A stretch of 64,000 bases of DNA, taken from Streptomyces dysideae (lineage in GTDB: Bacteria; Actinomycetota; Actinomycetes; Streptomycetales; Streptomycetaceae). This document shows positions 17,476 to 26,446 of the stretch, one piece after another. The position numbers and the translations under genes are program-made. The stretch is taken from assembly GCF_001514305.1 (NCBI RefSeq), contig NZ_KQ949087.1, positions 62,625 to 126,624 on the forward strand, in the 5' to 3' direction. The first letter of the stretch is position 1, and each line of letters starts with the position of its first letter. The notes under the pieces were generated by a model. It was not told the DNA's origin. It searched no databases and saw only the letters and a list, made by a program, of their open reading frames with translations.

Positions 17476-18972
17476 TCAGGGCTTGGGCGGTGTTCCGCCG
17501 CCCGGCCCCGAAGGCCCGTTCCCCTGTGGTGCGTTCGGATGGTTGATCTGGTTGTTGTTGCCGATGTTGCTGGGACCGTTGACGTTGTTGATGTTGTAGG
17601 TCTGCGTGTTGATGATCTGCTGCGCCTTGTCGAACGAGCTGGTGTCGACGTGGTGGTCCTCCAGGAAGCGTTCGGTCGCGGTGAGTACGCCCTGTTGGAG
17701 CCGGTTCAGGAAGTCGGCCGCGTCGCTGCGCTCGTTGTGGCCCGCCTGTTCCCAGTCGGAGATCCGCTCGCGCAGGCTGTCGGGGGCGCCGTAGTCGTAC
17801 ACCAGATGCTGGTTGGTGATGTCCCGGCGCCACTTCTTCAGGTACTTCGTGCGCTTGCGCTGCCACCGGCCCCGCCCGCGGATGCGCCCGGGGGCGCCGC
17901 GCAGTTCGGGCCAGGTGTGCGAGGTGGCGTACCTGACGAGGCTCCACCAGTGGTCGAAGGGGGCCAGCGGCAGCTGGTTGACCCGGTAGAAGCGGGCGCC
18001 GAGCGGGGGTATCGCGTAGGTGGCGACCTCCCAGGTCAGGCTGGGCCGGTTGAGGATCGCGCGCAGGTACATGGAGACGATGATCCGTCCGCCCTCGCCG
18101 ATCCGTTCCAGGCACAGATGGGTCCGCATGGCCGCGCCGGGGTTCTGCAGGCCCGCCTGGACGAGCTGCTTGGGGATCTGGGCGCGGGGCCGCCGGGTGC
18201 GGTCGGGCACCAGGTCGGGGAGCAGGTAGGCGTGGCTGCCGAGGACGTAGAGCCGGTTCCTGGCGCGCAGGCCGTCCAGGCCGGCGATGCTCTCCATCTG
18301 GCGGGCCACGTACGTGTGCAGGTCGACGGCGTCGAAGGGGCGCATCGTGAGCTTGCCGCCGCCCGGGGCCTCGGCGGGCTTGCTGACGTCGATGGGCTGC
18401 CAGACGGCGACCTTCCTGAGCACGGTGCCGCTGCCGACGAACGGCTTCTCGCGGGCCGCCTCGTCGGCGTACGGCAGGACGTTGGCGCGCTTGAGGTCGT
18501 GCAGCCAGGCCTCCGCCTCCGGTTCCACCGGCGGGGCGAGGTTCTCGGACTTCTCGGGGCTGGTGCGGAACACCTCGTGCGCGGCGGCGCGGGCCCGGGA
18601 CTGTGCGTGGTGGACCAGCAGCCAGGCCGCGGCGAGGACGCCGAGCGGGCCGTAGATCCCGACCTGGGCGACCGAACCATGACCGCTGGCCAGGCCCCAG
18701 AGGCCGACCGCCAAGGAGACCGCCGACGCTGCGCAGAGTCCGGCCAGTTGGCGGTCCAGGGCGGCGCGGCGGCGGACGGCGACGCGGGCGTGCCGGGCGA
18801 GGGCCACGAAGTTGACGCCGAGGGTGAGGCCGATCGCGTCCAGCCGGTCGCCGGTGAGTTCGCCGTCCACCACCTGTGCGAACTCGTCGTCGAGGTGAAC
18901 CGATGCGCACAACCGCCGCGTCACTCCGTCCTTGCGGTACTGCGGCAACGACGGTAACGCTCTGCCAGCCAC
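17476..18972 (-). CDS. Two-TM protein with C-terminal amyloid-like motif
   Basis: A 498-aa protein starting at GTG 18972. Residues 1-70 are soluble and two membrane helices lie at about 75-96 and 101-120. A long cytoplasmic mixed domain follows, without any motif I recognise, including a very basic patch RGRGRWQRKRTKYLKKWRR near residue 375. The tail carries TYNINNVNGPSNIGNN near residue 462 and a Gly/Pro-rich end. That motif matches the start of the neighbouring 106-aa protein, so the two probably contact each other. Codon 6 (18957-18955) is TTA, indicating bldA dependence if the start is right. It may be the sensor of a sensor/effector pair. Confidence 0.72.
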   Translation of the reverse strand: MAGRALPSLPQYRKDGVTRRLCASVHLDDEFAQVVDGELTGDRLDAIGLTLGVNFVALARHARVAVRRRAALDRQLAGLCAASAVSLAVGLWGLASGHGSVAQVGIYGPLGVLAAAWLLVHHAQSRARAAAHEVFRTSPEKSENLAPPVEPEAEAWLHDLKRANVLPYADEAAREKPFVGSGTVLRKVAVWQPIDVSKPAEAPGGGKLTMRPFDAVDLHTYVARQMESIAGLDGLRARNRLYVLGSHAYLLPDLVPDRTRRPRAQIPKQLVQAGLQNPGAAMRTHLCLERIGEGGRIIVSMYLRAILNRPSLTWEVATYAIPPLGARFYRVNQLPLAPFDHWWSLVRYATSHTWPELRGAPGRIRGRGRWQRKRTKYLKKWRRDITNQHLVYDYGAPDSLRERISDWEQAGHNERSDAADFLNRLQQGVLTATERFLEDHHVDTSSFDKAQQIINTQTYNINNVNGPSNIGNNNQINHPNAPQGNGPSGPGGGTPPKP

Positions 18973-19011
18973 GTGACCTGCCCCTTCTGCTGTTCTGCGG
19001 GCTTCACCCTA

Positions 19012-19035
19012 GGGACAACGGTCCCCGTTTGTCCC
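19012..19035. promoter_or_regulatory. Inverted repeat upstream of the two-TM protein gene
   Basis: GGGACAA (19012-19018) and TTGTCCC (19029-19035) are perfect complements ten bases apart, 40-63 bases before the GTG at 18972. The place and symmetry suit an operator for that gene. The rest of the 18973-19132 gap shows no other strong signal. Confidence 0.35.
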
Positions 19036-19132
19036 GAGGTTCGCCGAGTCGCCCCGAGGTGGGGTCAACCTGCTTGACAAGGGGCGTCCCCCGGTCGGGT
19101 GCGGGCGTGGGCGGTGGGTGAGCCGGCGCGGG

Positions 19133-20206
19133 TCAGTCGGTGTCCAGGGTGTGGCGGGTTCGGGGGCCGGGCGGGACAGGACGAGGGCGAGCGGGCGTTC
19201 CCGCGACCGCCTCGTCGGCCAGCCGCACCACTTCCGGCACCGGCATGTCCCCCGGCGCCCGCCGCTCGCGCGCGAAGGCGTTGGCGAGGTGCTGGAGCAG
19301 TTCGTTCAGCGGGGTGGGTACGCCGTGCAGGCGCCCGAGGAGCACGATCTCGCCGTTGAGGTAGTCGGCCTCGATGGTGCCGGTGCCACGGGTGAGCGAC
19401 TGCCAGGAGGAGCCGCCGCCGCGCGGGGCGCCGTCGAGCGGTACGAGGGTGACCTTGTCGCCGCGTACCGCCTTCTGCTCCTCGGGGCTCACGTACGCGA
19501 TCCCGGCCGCGTCGAGCACGGCCGCGCCCTCGGCCCGCACCAGGTCGAGCAGTGTCGCCGCCTCGTCGCTCGCCACCGGTCCGGTGACGGCCTCGAGCGC
19601 GTTGCCGAGGTTGCCGAGCAGCTTGGCGTACTGCCAGCGCGCGACGTCCTCGACGACCGGTGCCTCGAACGTCGACTTCTCCAGGTCGGCGGCGATCAGC
19701 CGGGCGGTCTCGTCCATGCCGTGCGGATACCGGCCGAGGTGCAGGATGCCGGTGAGCGGGGCGCCGGCGGCGGAGACGACGCCGGGTTCGACATACGTCG
19801 ACGGCAGCCAGACGCAGACGCCGTACACCCGCCGGAACAGCCGCAGTGCGAGGCGCTGGCTCTCGACGCCGTTCTGGGCGCAGACCAGCGGCAGCCGCTC
19901 GGCGGCCGTCCCGCCGCCTGCGACCGGCACCGGACCCCAGGTCTGGAGGGCGGCCGCGCTGTCCTGGGTCTTGACGGCGAGGACGAGGACGTCGTCGGCG
20001 CGGAGCTCCCCGAGGGCGTCCGGCCCGTCGACGACCGGCGGGCGGCAGGTGCGCTCGCCCTCCGGCACCCTGATCCGCAGCCCGCGATCCCGTAGGGCCT
20101 CGAAGTGCCCACCGCGCGCGACGAGCACGACCTCGTGCCCCGAACCCGCGAGCCGTCCGCCGATGACGCCGCCGACCGCTCCTGCCCCGATGATGACGTA
20201 GCGCAT
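19133..20206 (-). CDS. 2-dehydropantoate 2-reductase-like (ketopantoate reductase family)
   Basis: A 357-aa NADPH-dependent reductase. The N-terminal Rossmann motif GAGAVGGVIGGRLAGSGH starts at residue 7; VLAVKTQD near residue 78 and the substrate-domain KLLGNLGNA (with its Lys and Asn) near residue 197 fit PanE. The family makes pantoate for coenzyme A, though many Streptomyces carry several paralogues with other substrates. This one is about 50 residues longer than typical PanE (about 300), mainly at its C-terminus. It is divergent from the aldo/keto reductase, with 38 bases between starts. Confidence 0.85.
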   Translation of the reverse strand: MRYVIIGAGAVGGVIGGRLAGSGHEVVLVARGGHFEALRDRGLRIRVPEGERTCRPPVVDGPDALGELRADDVLVLAVKTQDSAAALQTWGPVPVAGGGTAAERLPLVCAQNGVESQRLALRLFRRVYGVCVWLPSTYVEPGVVSAAGAPLTGILHLGRYPHGMDETARLIAADLEKSTFEAPVVEDVARWQYAKLLGNLGNALEAVTGPVASDEAATLLDLVRAEGAAVLDAAGIAYVSPEEQKAVRGDKVTLVPLDGAPRGGGSSWQSLTRGTGTIEADYLNGEIVLLGRLHGVPTPLNELLQHLANAFARERRAPGDMPVPEVVRLADEAVAGTPARPRPVPPGPRTRHTLDTD

Positions 20207-20244
20207 GGGACGAGCCTCGCACAGCCGTGTGTAACCTTCATCAA

Positions 20245-21087
20245 ATGATCCGGGAATCCTTCCTGCTCGGCGGCGAGCTGCCGGTCCGGCGCCTCGGCTA
20301 CGGCACCGCCCAGCTCGCCGGCCCCGGCTACTGGGGCCCGCGCGGCGACGCCCGGGACGCGGTGGCGGTGCTGCGGCGGGCCGTGGAGCGCGGGGTCACG
20401 CTGATCGACACCGCGGACAACTACGGCCCGTCGATCGCCGAGGAGCTGGTGGCCGAGGCCCTGCACCCCTACCCGCGGGGGCTGTTGATCGCCACGAAGG
20501 GTGGTGTCGTCCGCACCAGTGACAGTGCCTGGTATGCGGACGGCCGGCCGGAGCGTCTGCGGGAGATGTGCGAGGCGAGCCTGCGGCGGTTGCGCCTGGG
20601 CACCATCGACCTGTACCAGCTGCACCGGCTCGACCCCGGTGTCCCGATGGCCGAACAGCTGGGCGCGCTGGACGAGTTGCGGGCCGAGGGCAAGATCCGG
20701 CACGTCGGTCTCGACACGGTCACCGCCGAACAGCTGCAAGCCGCCCTGGAGTTGACGTCCGTGGTGTCGGTCCAGAACCGGTACAACCTCCTGGACCGCT
20801 CCTCCGAGCCGCTGCTGGAGCTGTGCGAGGCGCGCGGCATCGCGTTCCTGCCGTGGTTCCCGCTGGGCAACGGGTCGTTGACGGCTGACCCGGTGTGCGC
20901 GGAGATCGCCGCCGCACACGGGGCGACGCCGGGGCAGATCGCCCTGGCGTGGCTGCTGCACCGCTCCCCCGTGCTGTGCCCGCCGCCCGGCACGGGCACG
21001 CTCGCCCACCTGGACGAGAACCTGGACGCCGCCGCCGTACGGCTCTCCGATGCGGAGGTCAGCCTTCTGTCATCTCCGCGAGTTTGA
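20245..21087 (+). CDS. Aldo/keto reductase
   Basis: A 280-aa (alpha/beta)8-barrel oxidoreductase. ATG 20245 is preferred over GTG 20227 because LGGELPVRRLGYGTAQL is the normal family start. Catalytic residues visible are Asp and Tyr in IDTADNYGPS (about 45-54) and Lys in IATKGGV (near 80); the usual His is replaced in YQLHRLDP. It should reduce a carbonyl compound with NADPH in the cytosol. Its last 29 bases overlap the oppositely oriented DUF1697 gene. Confidence 0.88.
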   Translation: MIRESFLLGGELPVRRLGYGTAQLAGPGYWGPRGDARDAVAVLRRAVERGVTLIDTADNYGPSIAEELVAEALHPYPRGLLIATKGGVVRTSDSAWYADGRPERLREMCEASLRRLRLGTIDLYQLHRLDPGVPMAEQLGALDELRAEGKIRHVGLDTVTAEQLQAALELTSVVSVQNRYNLLDRSSEPLLELCEARGIAFLPWFPLGNGSLTADPVCAEIAAAHGATPGQIALAWLLHRSPVLCPPPGTGTLAHLDENLDAAAVRLSDAEVSLLSSPRV

Positions 21088-21607
21088 GCACGGTGTTCCA
21101 GTTTCGGCTGGTGGCGATCAAACCCTTGTTGATCCGGGGTCTCGACAGGATTTCGGCGAGCTTGGAGCGGCCGAGGCCGTTCGGGGCGTACAGGTACAGC
21201 GCGCGGTCGCCGAGCCGGAACTCCTCCGGCAGGTAGGCGGCCCGGTCGATCTCCGCGAAGCGCTCCTCCTCGACCGGTGCGGAGAAGTAGGTGACATGGA
21301 GCTGCTTGGGCTCCAGGTCGGCCGCCGGGAAGGGGCAGTTGTCGGCGATCGCCCTGAGGTAGGCGTGGTCGCGCACGATCACGTCGACGTCGAAGCCGAA
21401 GTGCTTCCGGATCGCCTGCGCGAGCTCGGCGGCCAGGGACTCCTCGTCGCCGTGGTCGGACGAGAACACGGCCTGGCCGCTCTGCAGGTAGGTGCGTACG
21501 CCGTCGTAGCCGAGGCCGGTCATCAGGGTGCGCAGGTCTGCCATCGGGACTTTTCTGCTGCCGCCCACGTTGATTCCGCGCAGCAGCGCCGCATACGTCG
21601 TCGTCAT
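21059..21607 (-). CDS. DUF1697 family protein
   Basis: A 182-aa protein with the family signature YAALLRGINVGGSRKVPMAD at residues 5-24, then LRTLMTGLGYDGVRTYLQSG and the C-terminal RNWNTVLKLAEM. The length matches the family. Its biochemical role is unknown to me. It ends inside the tail of the aldo/keto reductase gene, so the two transcripts converge and overlap by 29 bases. ATG 21607 is the only sensible start. Confidence 0.88.
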   Translation of the reverse strand: MTTTYAALLRGINVGGSRKVPMADLRTLMTGLGYDGVRTYLQSGQAVFSSDHGDEESLAAELAQAIRKHFGFDVDVIVRDHAYLRAIADNCPFPAADLEPKQLHVTYFSAPVEEERFAEIDRAAYLPEEFRLGDRALYLYAPNGLGRSKLAEILSRPRINKGLIATSRNWNTVLKLAEMTEG

Positions 21608-21844
21608 CCCGCCACCCTAAGGCGGCACCACCCCGTGCCCCCTGATCACCGTCCCTGAGAAGGTCCGGATAGATGTAAGGGACCACAGTCCTCCCCAGAG
21701 GGGAGAGCCCGGGGTCCGGTGGGATGAGTTCCGGCCGCGGTACTTCACCGGACAGCACGACGAGATGTCTTTATCCGGCTCATACCTTCGAAACGAAAGG
21801 TGGAGGCAGGGGGCCGCCACCGTTTACGAGGGGGCTTGCCCGTC
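21608..21844. other. Divergent upstream region of DUF1697 and MMPL genes
   Basis: This 237-base region shows no credible coding frame. A small hairpin, CTCCCC (21691-21696) with GGGGAG (21700-21705), lies in the middle. An imperfect dyad ACCTTCG...CGAAAGGT sits around 21783-21800, before the MMPL gene. Promoters for both flanking genes should be here, but none is certain. Confidence 0.4.
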
Positions 21845-24109
21845 ATGGGGAACGGAGATTCGCGGGTACGGGGCATCGCCGCCCGGGCCGGCGGCTGGAG
21901 CGCCCGGCACCGCTGGGCGGCCGTCGGCATCTGGGTGCTGTTCGTCGTCCTGGCGATGGGACTCGGTTCGGCGGCGGGCCGGGTCGACGTCAACGACAGC
22001 GATCAGCTGAAGGGCGAGACGCGCACCGCCGCCCGGATCATCGAGGACGCCGGGATCGAGGAACCCGCCAGTGAGACCGTCCTGATCCAGGCGAAGGACG
22101 ACGGGCTCAAGGCCACGGACGCCGCGTTCAAGGCCGCCGTCACCGCGGTCGTCGACGCGGTCGAGGGGACCGGCAAGGTCACGGACGTGACGTCGCCGTA
22201 CGACACGCAGACCATCTCGAAGGACGGCCGCAGCGCACTGGTGCAGTTCGACATGCGCGGCGAGTCGGACACCGCGGGCGAGCGCGTGGAGCCCGTGCTG
22301 AAGGCCGTCGAGGGGGTACAGGACGACCACGAGTCGCTGCGGATCGAGGAGATCGGCGGCGCCAGCATGATGAAGACGTTCGACGACGCGTTCGGGGACG
22401 ACTTCCAGAAGGCCGAGTACTCCGCGGTGCCGGTGGCCCTCGGCATTCTGCTCATCGCCTTCGGCGCGCTGGTGGCGGCGCTGCTCCCGGTGCTGCTGGC
22501 GGTCACCGCGATCATGGCGACGATGGGCCTGATGGGCGTCGTCAGCCATGTGATGCCGATGAGCGAGACCGCCAACTCCGTGATGCTGCTGGTCGGTCTG
22601 GCCGTGGGCGTCGACTACTGCCTGTTCTATCTGCGCCGTGAGCGTGAGGAGCGCGAGGCCGGACGGGACGCCCAGACGGCGCTGCGGGTCGCCGCCGCGA
22701 CCAGTGGCCGGGCGATCATCGTCTCGGGTGTGACGGTGTGTGTGGCGATGGCGGGCATGCTGTTCACGGGGCTCGCCGAGTTCGAGGCGATGGGTCTGGC
22801 CTCGCTGATGGTGGTGGCGGTCGCCATGGTCGGGTCGGTGACGGTGCTGCCCGCGCTGCTGTCCCTGCTGGGTGAGCGGGTCGAGAAGGGCAAGATCCCC
22901 TTCCTGCACCCGGCCAGCCGCTTCCGCCGCAACCGTGGGCGCGCCAACCGGGAGAGCCGGTTCTGGACGGCGGTGCTGAAGGGTGTGCTCGCGCGGCCCG
23001 TGATCTCGGTGGTCGTGGCGGCCGGTGCGCTGCTCGCCATCACGGCTCCGGCGGTCGGCATGAAGACCCAGCAGCTCACCCTGGACCAGGAGTTCGGCGA
23101 CTCGCTGCCCATCGTGCAGACGTACAACCGGCTCAACGATGCCTTCCCGGGCGGCTCCGACCCTGCTGAGGTGGTCGTCAAGGCGAAGGACATCAACGCT
23201 CCCGAGGTGAAGTCCGCGCTCGCCGACTTCCGTGAGCGGGCAGTCAGTTCGGGCGCCTCGCGCGGTCCGGTGGAGATCAAGCTGCACGACGCGCAGAACC
23301 TCGCCTTCGTGTACGTCCCGCTGGTCGGCGGTTCCGATCTCGACAAGGCGGGCGCGAGCCTGGACAAGCTGCGCGACGACGTGCGGCCGGCCACGCTCGG
23401 CAAGGTCGACGGGCTCGAGGCGCCGATCACCGGACAGGTGGCCGGTTCGAAGGACTTCAACGACCAGCTGGGCGGAGCCGTCATCCCGGTCTTCGTGTTC
23501 GTCGTGGTCTTCGCCTTCCTGCTGATGCTGCTGTCGTTCCGCTCGCTGACGATCGCGGTCACCTCGATCGTGCTGAACCTGCTGTCGGTGGGCGCGGCGT
23601 ACGGCATCCTCGTCGGTGTCTTCCAGCACGGCTGGGGCGCGTCCCTGGTGGGCGCGGAGGGTGTCGGCGCCATCATCGCCTGGCTGCCGCTGTTCCTCTT
23701 CGTGATCCTGTTCGGCCTGTCGATGGACTACCACGTGTTCGTGGTCTCGCGGATCCGTGAGGCGCGGCTGCGGGGCCGTACGACGAAGGACGCGATCCAG
23801 CACGGCGTGGTCACCACGGCCGGGGTCGTCACCAGTGCCGCGGTCATCATGGTCGCCGTGTTCGCGATCTTCGGCACGCTGTCCATGCAGTCGATGAAGC
23901 AGATGGGCGTGGGCCTCGCGGCAGCGGTGCTCATCGACGCGACGATCATCCGGGGCGTGCTGCTCCCGGCGGTGATGGCGCTGCTGGGCGAGCGGAACTG
24001 GTATCTGCCGAAGTGGCTGAACCGGCTGCCCGACCTCACGCACGACGAGACGCCGGAGGCGGTGACGCACGAGGCGCGGGACGACGAGGGCGAGCGGGTG
24101 ACCGTCTGA
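21845..24109 (+). CDS. MMPL family transporter
   Basis: A 754-aa RND-type membrane protein. ATG 21845 is chosen over upstream codons in the open frame because MGNGDSRVRGIAARAGGW precedes the first helix in the usual way. Two repeats are seen, each with one helix, an extracellular domain and five helices (first helix about 30-50, cluster about 200-350; second helix about 395-415, cluster about 555-705). Conserved GVDYCLFYLRRER and SMDYHVFVVSRIRE loops carry the Asp-Tyr pairs of proton relay. Such proteins export lipids, siderophores or hydrophobic drugs by proton antiport. The cargo is unknown. A strong terminator follows. Confidence 0.92.
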   Translation: MGNGDSRVRGIAARAGGWSARHRWAAVGIWVLFVVLAMGLGSAAGRVDVNDSDQLKGETRTAARIIEDAGIEEPASETVLIQAKDDGLKATDAAFKAAVTAVVDAVEGTGKVTDVTSPYDTQTISKDGRSALVQFDMRGESDTAGERVEPVLKAVEGVQDDHESLRIEEIGGASMMKTFDDAFGDDFQKAEYSAVPVALGILLIAFGALVAALLPVLLAVTAIMATMGLMGVVSHVMPMSETANSVMLLVGLAVGVDYCLFYLRREREEREAGRDAQTALRVAAATSGRAIIVSGVTVCVAMAGMLFTGLAEFEAMGLASLMVVAVAMVGSVTVLPALLSLLGERVEKGKIPFLHPASRFRRNRGRANRESRFWTAVLKGVLARPVISVVVAAGALLAITAPAVGMKTQQLTLDQEFGDSLPIVQTYNRLNDAFPGGSDPAEVVVKAKDINAPEVKSALADFRERAVSSGASRGPVEIKLHDAQNLAFVYVPLVGGSDLDKAGASLDKLRDDVRPATLGKVDGLEAPITGQVAGSKDFNDQLGGAVIPVFVFVVVFAFLLMLLSFRSLTIAVTSIVLNLLSVGAAYGILVGVFQHGWGASLVGAEGVGAIIAWLPLFLFVILFGLSMDYHVFVVSRIREARLRGRTTKDAIQHGVVTTAGVVTSAAVIMVAVFAIFGTLSMQSMKQMGVGLAAAVLIDATIIRGVLLPAVMALLGERNWYLPKWLNRLPDLTHDETPEAVTHEARDDEGERVTV

Positions 24110-24127
24110 TTCCGTCCCTCCGTTGAG

Positions 24128-24160
24128 GGGCCCGTCGGTCACAGGGGAACCGACGGGCCC
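24128..24160 (+). terminator. Rho-independent terminator of the MMPL gene
   Basis: A 12-bp perfect stem (24128-24139 with 24149-24160), a nine-base loop and a downstream TTCGTTTT tract lie 18 bases after the MMPL stop. This is one of the clearest intrinsic terminators in the window. Confidence 0.85.
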
Positions 24161-24220
24161 TTCGTTTTCATCTAGTTGACCGACCCGGGCACGTTGTCGA
24201 TCGCGGGGGAAGGACAACAC

Positions 24221-25182
24221 ATGGACAGGCGCGGTCTGTTGAAGGGCGTTCTCGCGGGGGCGGTGGCCGGGCCGGCCGTCGGACTGGTGGGCGCGGGCCC
24301 GGCGAGCGCGGCGCCGGCGCAGTTCACGTCCTTGTCGGGGACGTCAATTCGGGCCGGATCTTCCTCTTCGACCGCAACAAGCCGTTCACCGACGCCAACT
24401 TCAAGTGGTCGCTGAATCCGGCCGGCTCGGGCCACCCCATGGAGCACCGCTTCCGTGACACGAACGGCGACGGACAGATCCTGCTCGCCGTGACGGGCAC
24501 GCCGACCAGCGGCACGGCGAGCATCTACCGGCGCCGCGACAAGAAGAAGCTGTGGCAGGCGAACGTCCCGAACTACCCGCACGCCGTCGAACGGGCCCGC
24601 GGCACCGGGATCCTGGTGGTCGCCGGGCGCAGCCACGGCAGCGGCGGCGGCTCGGCCACCGGCGGCAGCCTGCACGTGTTCCGGCCGACCACCAGCCACA
24701 GCGGCTCGCTGGTGAAGGCGGGCAGCCCGGTCCCCTTCCACCAGGCGCACGGCCTGCTGTGGGACCCGCAGCTGGAGCGGATGTGGGTGACGGGTGGGAA
24801 GCGACTCACGGCGTACCGCATCGTGACGACGGCCGGCTCGGCCAAGCTGGTCGAGGACACCGACCGCCGCGTGGACGCCTTCACCCGGGCCCACGACCTG
24901 CAGCCCGACTTCCAACGCCCGGGGCGCCTGCTCGTCACCGACACCTACGGTGTCTACGCCGTCGACAAGGCGACGATGCGCAAGAGCGCCCCGCTGCACA
25001 CCCGCCGGCTGGTGAAGTCGTACGTGCACCACTCGTCCGGCGAGCAGATGTGGACGGGTGCCGTGCAGGGCGGCAACGCCTTCGGCACCAAGTACGTCCA
25101 CTTCAATGTGAGCGGGGTCGCGCGTGCGCGGGCGGGGGCGATCACCTACAAGGCCCGTCTGGAGACCCCGAACTACCTCTGA
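24221..25182 (+). pseudogene. Tat-exported protein gene interrupted by a frameshift
   Basis: ATG 24221 has a good GAAGGA site and encodes a twin-arginine-type signal (MDRRGLLKG, hydrophobic core, ASAAPAQ). After about residue 33 that frame becomes nonsense and stops at 24415. The next frame reads on well: VLVGDVNSGRIFLFDRNKPF, then GDGQILLAVTGTP and AVERARGTGILVVAGRS, to the TGA at 25182. A one-base loss around 24319-24330 explains this. The restored protein (about 320 aa) looks like a secreted beta-propeller-like protein of unknown role. It is either a pseudogene or a sequencing error. Its 3' end overlaps the convergent glycosyltransferase by ten bases. Confidence 0.8.
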
Positions 25183-26375
25183 CGGGAGTCCAGTTCGGTC
25201 TCGATCAGGTCGGCCGCCCGCTTGGTCCCGCCCTCCGTCGCCATCCCGGCCTGGATCTCCTCGAGCCGCCGGGCGACCTCGGGGTCGTCGACGAGTGCGA
25301 GGGCGGCTTCCCGCAGGGTCTCGGCGGTGGCCTCCTCCGTCGGGACGTGCCGGGCGACGCCCAGGCCCTGGAGCATGTCCGCGTTGCCGAACTGGTCCAC
25401 GGCCTGCGGTACGGCGATCATCGGGGTGGCGGTGGCCAGGCCCTCCTGGCTGCCGCCCGCGCCGGCGTGGGTGACGAACAGGTCGGCCTGTTTGAGCACC
25501 GCCAACTGCGGGACCCAGGACCGTACTTCGACGTTCGCGGGTACGTCCCCCAGCTCGGCCGGGTCCACGCGCTTGCCGATCTGGAGCACCAGGTGCCAGC
25601 CCGGCAGGTCACCGAAGGCCTTGACGCACTCCCGGTAGAAGTCGGGCAGGTTGGTGAAGGCCGACCCCAGCGAGACGAGCACCACCTTCTCGACGCCGAC
25701 GGGCCGCTGCCAGTCGCCCTCCGCCGTGCGGTCGCCCTGGCAGGCGCCGACGAAGGTGTACACGCTCTCGTCGACCCGGTCGGCGTTCGGCTGGAGCGCC
25801 CGCGGGATCAGGACGAGGGAGCGGTGGGGCCGGCCGACGAACGGGTCGGGGTGCCGGGTGATCCCGTTCTCCTCCAGCCAGGCCTGGAAGCGGGCGTAGT
25901 AGGCCTGCCCGCGCTCGGTCCTCTTCGGCTCCGCCCACATGGGCTCGGCGACCTCCTCCTCGTAGCCCTCCCAGGCGACGAGGTTCGGCGAGAGCGATAT
26001 CGCGGGCACGCCCCAGCGGTGGGCGAGGACGCGCGCGGGGTACGCCGTGATGTCGTGCAGGACGAGGTCCGGCTCGTCCCCTTCGTACGCCTCGGCCAGC
26101 TGCGGCAGCGCCTGGATGGCGTCGCCGAGGAACAGTTCGACGTGGTCCAGCAGCTCGGTGCCCCACGCCGCCGGGTCGTCGTCGGGCCGGGGCAGGGTCG
26201 AGTTCCACAGCTTCGGTTCGGCGCCGGTCTCGGCGATCTTCTCGGCGAACAGCGACGGGATGGCGTACGTGACCCGGTGGCCGCGGGCGACCAGCTCGCG
26301 GATCACCTCGATGCTGGGGTTCACGTGGCCGTGGGCGGCGATGGAGAACATGGCGATGTGAGCGGGACTGGTCAT
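25173..26375 (-). CDS. mgt: Macrolide-inactivating glycosyltransferase (MGT family)
   Basis: A 400-aa GT1-family enzyme. N-terminal HIAMFSIAAHGHVNPSIEV (residues 6-24) has the catalytic His. The donor-binding C-terminal half has VSLGSAFTN, SWVPQLAVLKQADLFVTHAGAGG and AVPQAVDQFGNADML (PSPG-like region, about 295-355). It glucosylates macrolides such as erythromycin from UDP-glucose and so inactivates them. It lies just downstream of an Erm methyltransferase on the same strand. That arrangement matches the lrm-mgt resistance pair known from S. lividans. The ATG has no ribosome site and lies seven bases after a -10 box, suggesting a leaderless mRNA. Confidence 0.9.
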   Translation of the reverse strand: MTSPAHIAMFSIAAHGHVNPSIEVIRELVARGHRVTYAIPSLFAEKIAETGAEPKLWNSTLPRPDDDPAAWGTELLDHVELFLGDAIQALPQLAEAYEGDEPDLVLHDITAYPARVLAHRWGVPAISLSPNLVAWEGYEEEVAEPMWAEPKRTERGQAYYARFQAWLEENGITRHPDPFVGRPHRSLVLIPRALQPNADRVDESVYTFVGACQGDRTAEGDWQRPVGVEKVVLVSLGSAFTNLPDFYRECVKAFGDLPGWHLVLQIGKRVDPAELGDVPANVEVRSWVPQLAVLKQADLFVTHAGAGGSQEGLATATPMIAVPQAVDQFGNADMLQGLGVARHVPTEEATAETLREAALALVDDPEVARRLEEIQAGMATEGGTKRAADLIETELDSRQR

Positions 26376-26382
26376 GCCGTCG

Positions 26383-26412
26383 ACAGTAGGCGAGACGAGA
26401 CGTCTCGTGCAA
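26383..26412 (-). promoter_or_regulatory. Leaderless mgt promoter with palindromic operator
   Basis: On the minus strand, TTGCAC (26412-26407), an 18-base spacer and TACTGT (26388-26383) precede the mgt ATG (26375) by seven bases. A perfect 14-bp palindrome, ACGAGACGTCTCGT (26395-26408), covers the spacer and the edge of the -35 box. Together these predict repressor-controlled, leaderless transcription of mgt, separate from read-through from erm. Confidence 0.6.
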
Positions 26413-26446
26413 CCCATTTCGGATCCGCCGGCGCCTTGCCTGCCCG

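Noticed and set aside
20227..20244. Earlier GTG start for the aldo/keto reductase
   Set aside because: It would add six residues unlike the family start, and ATG 20245 aligns with the usual N-terminus.
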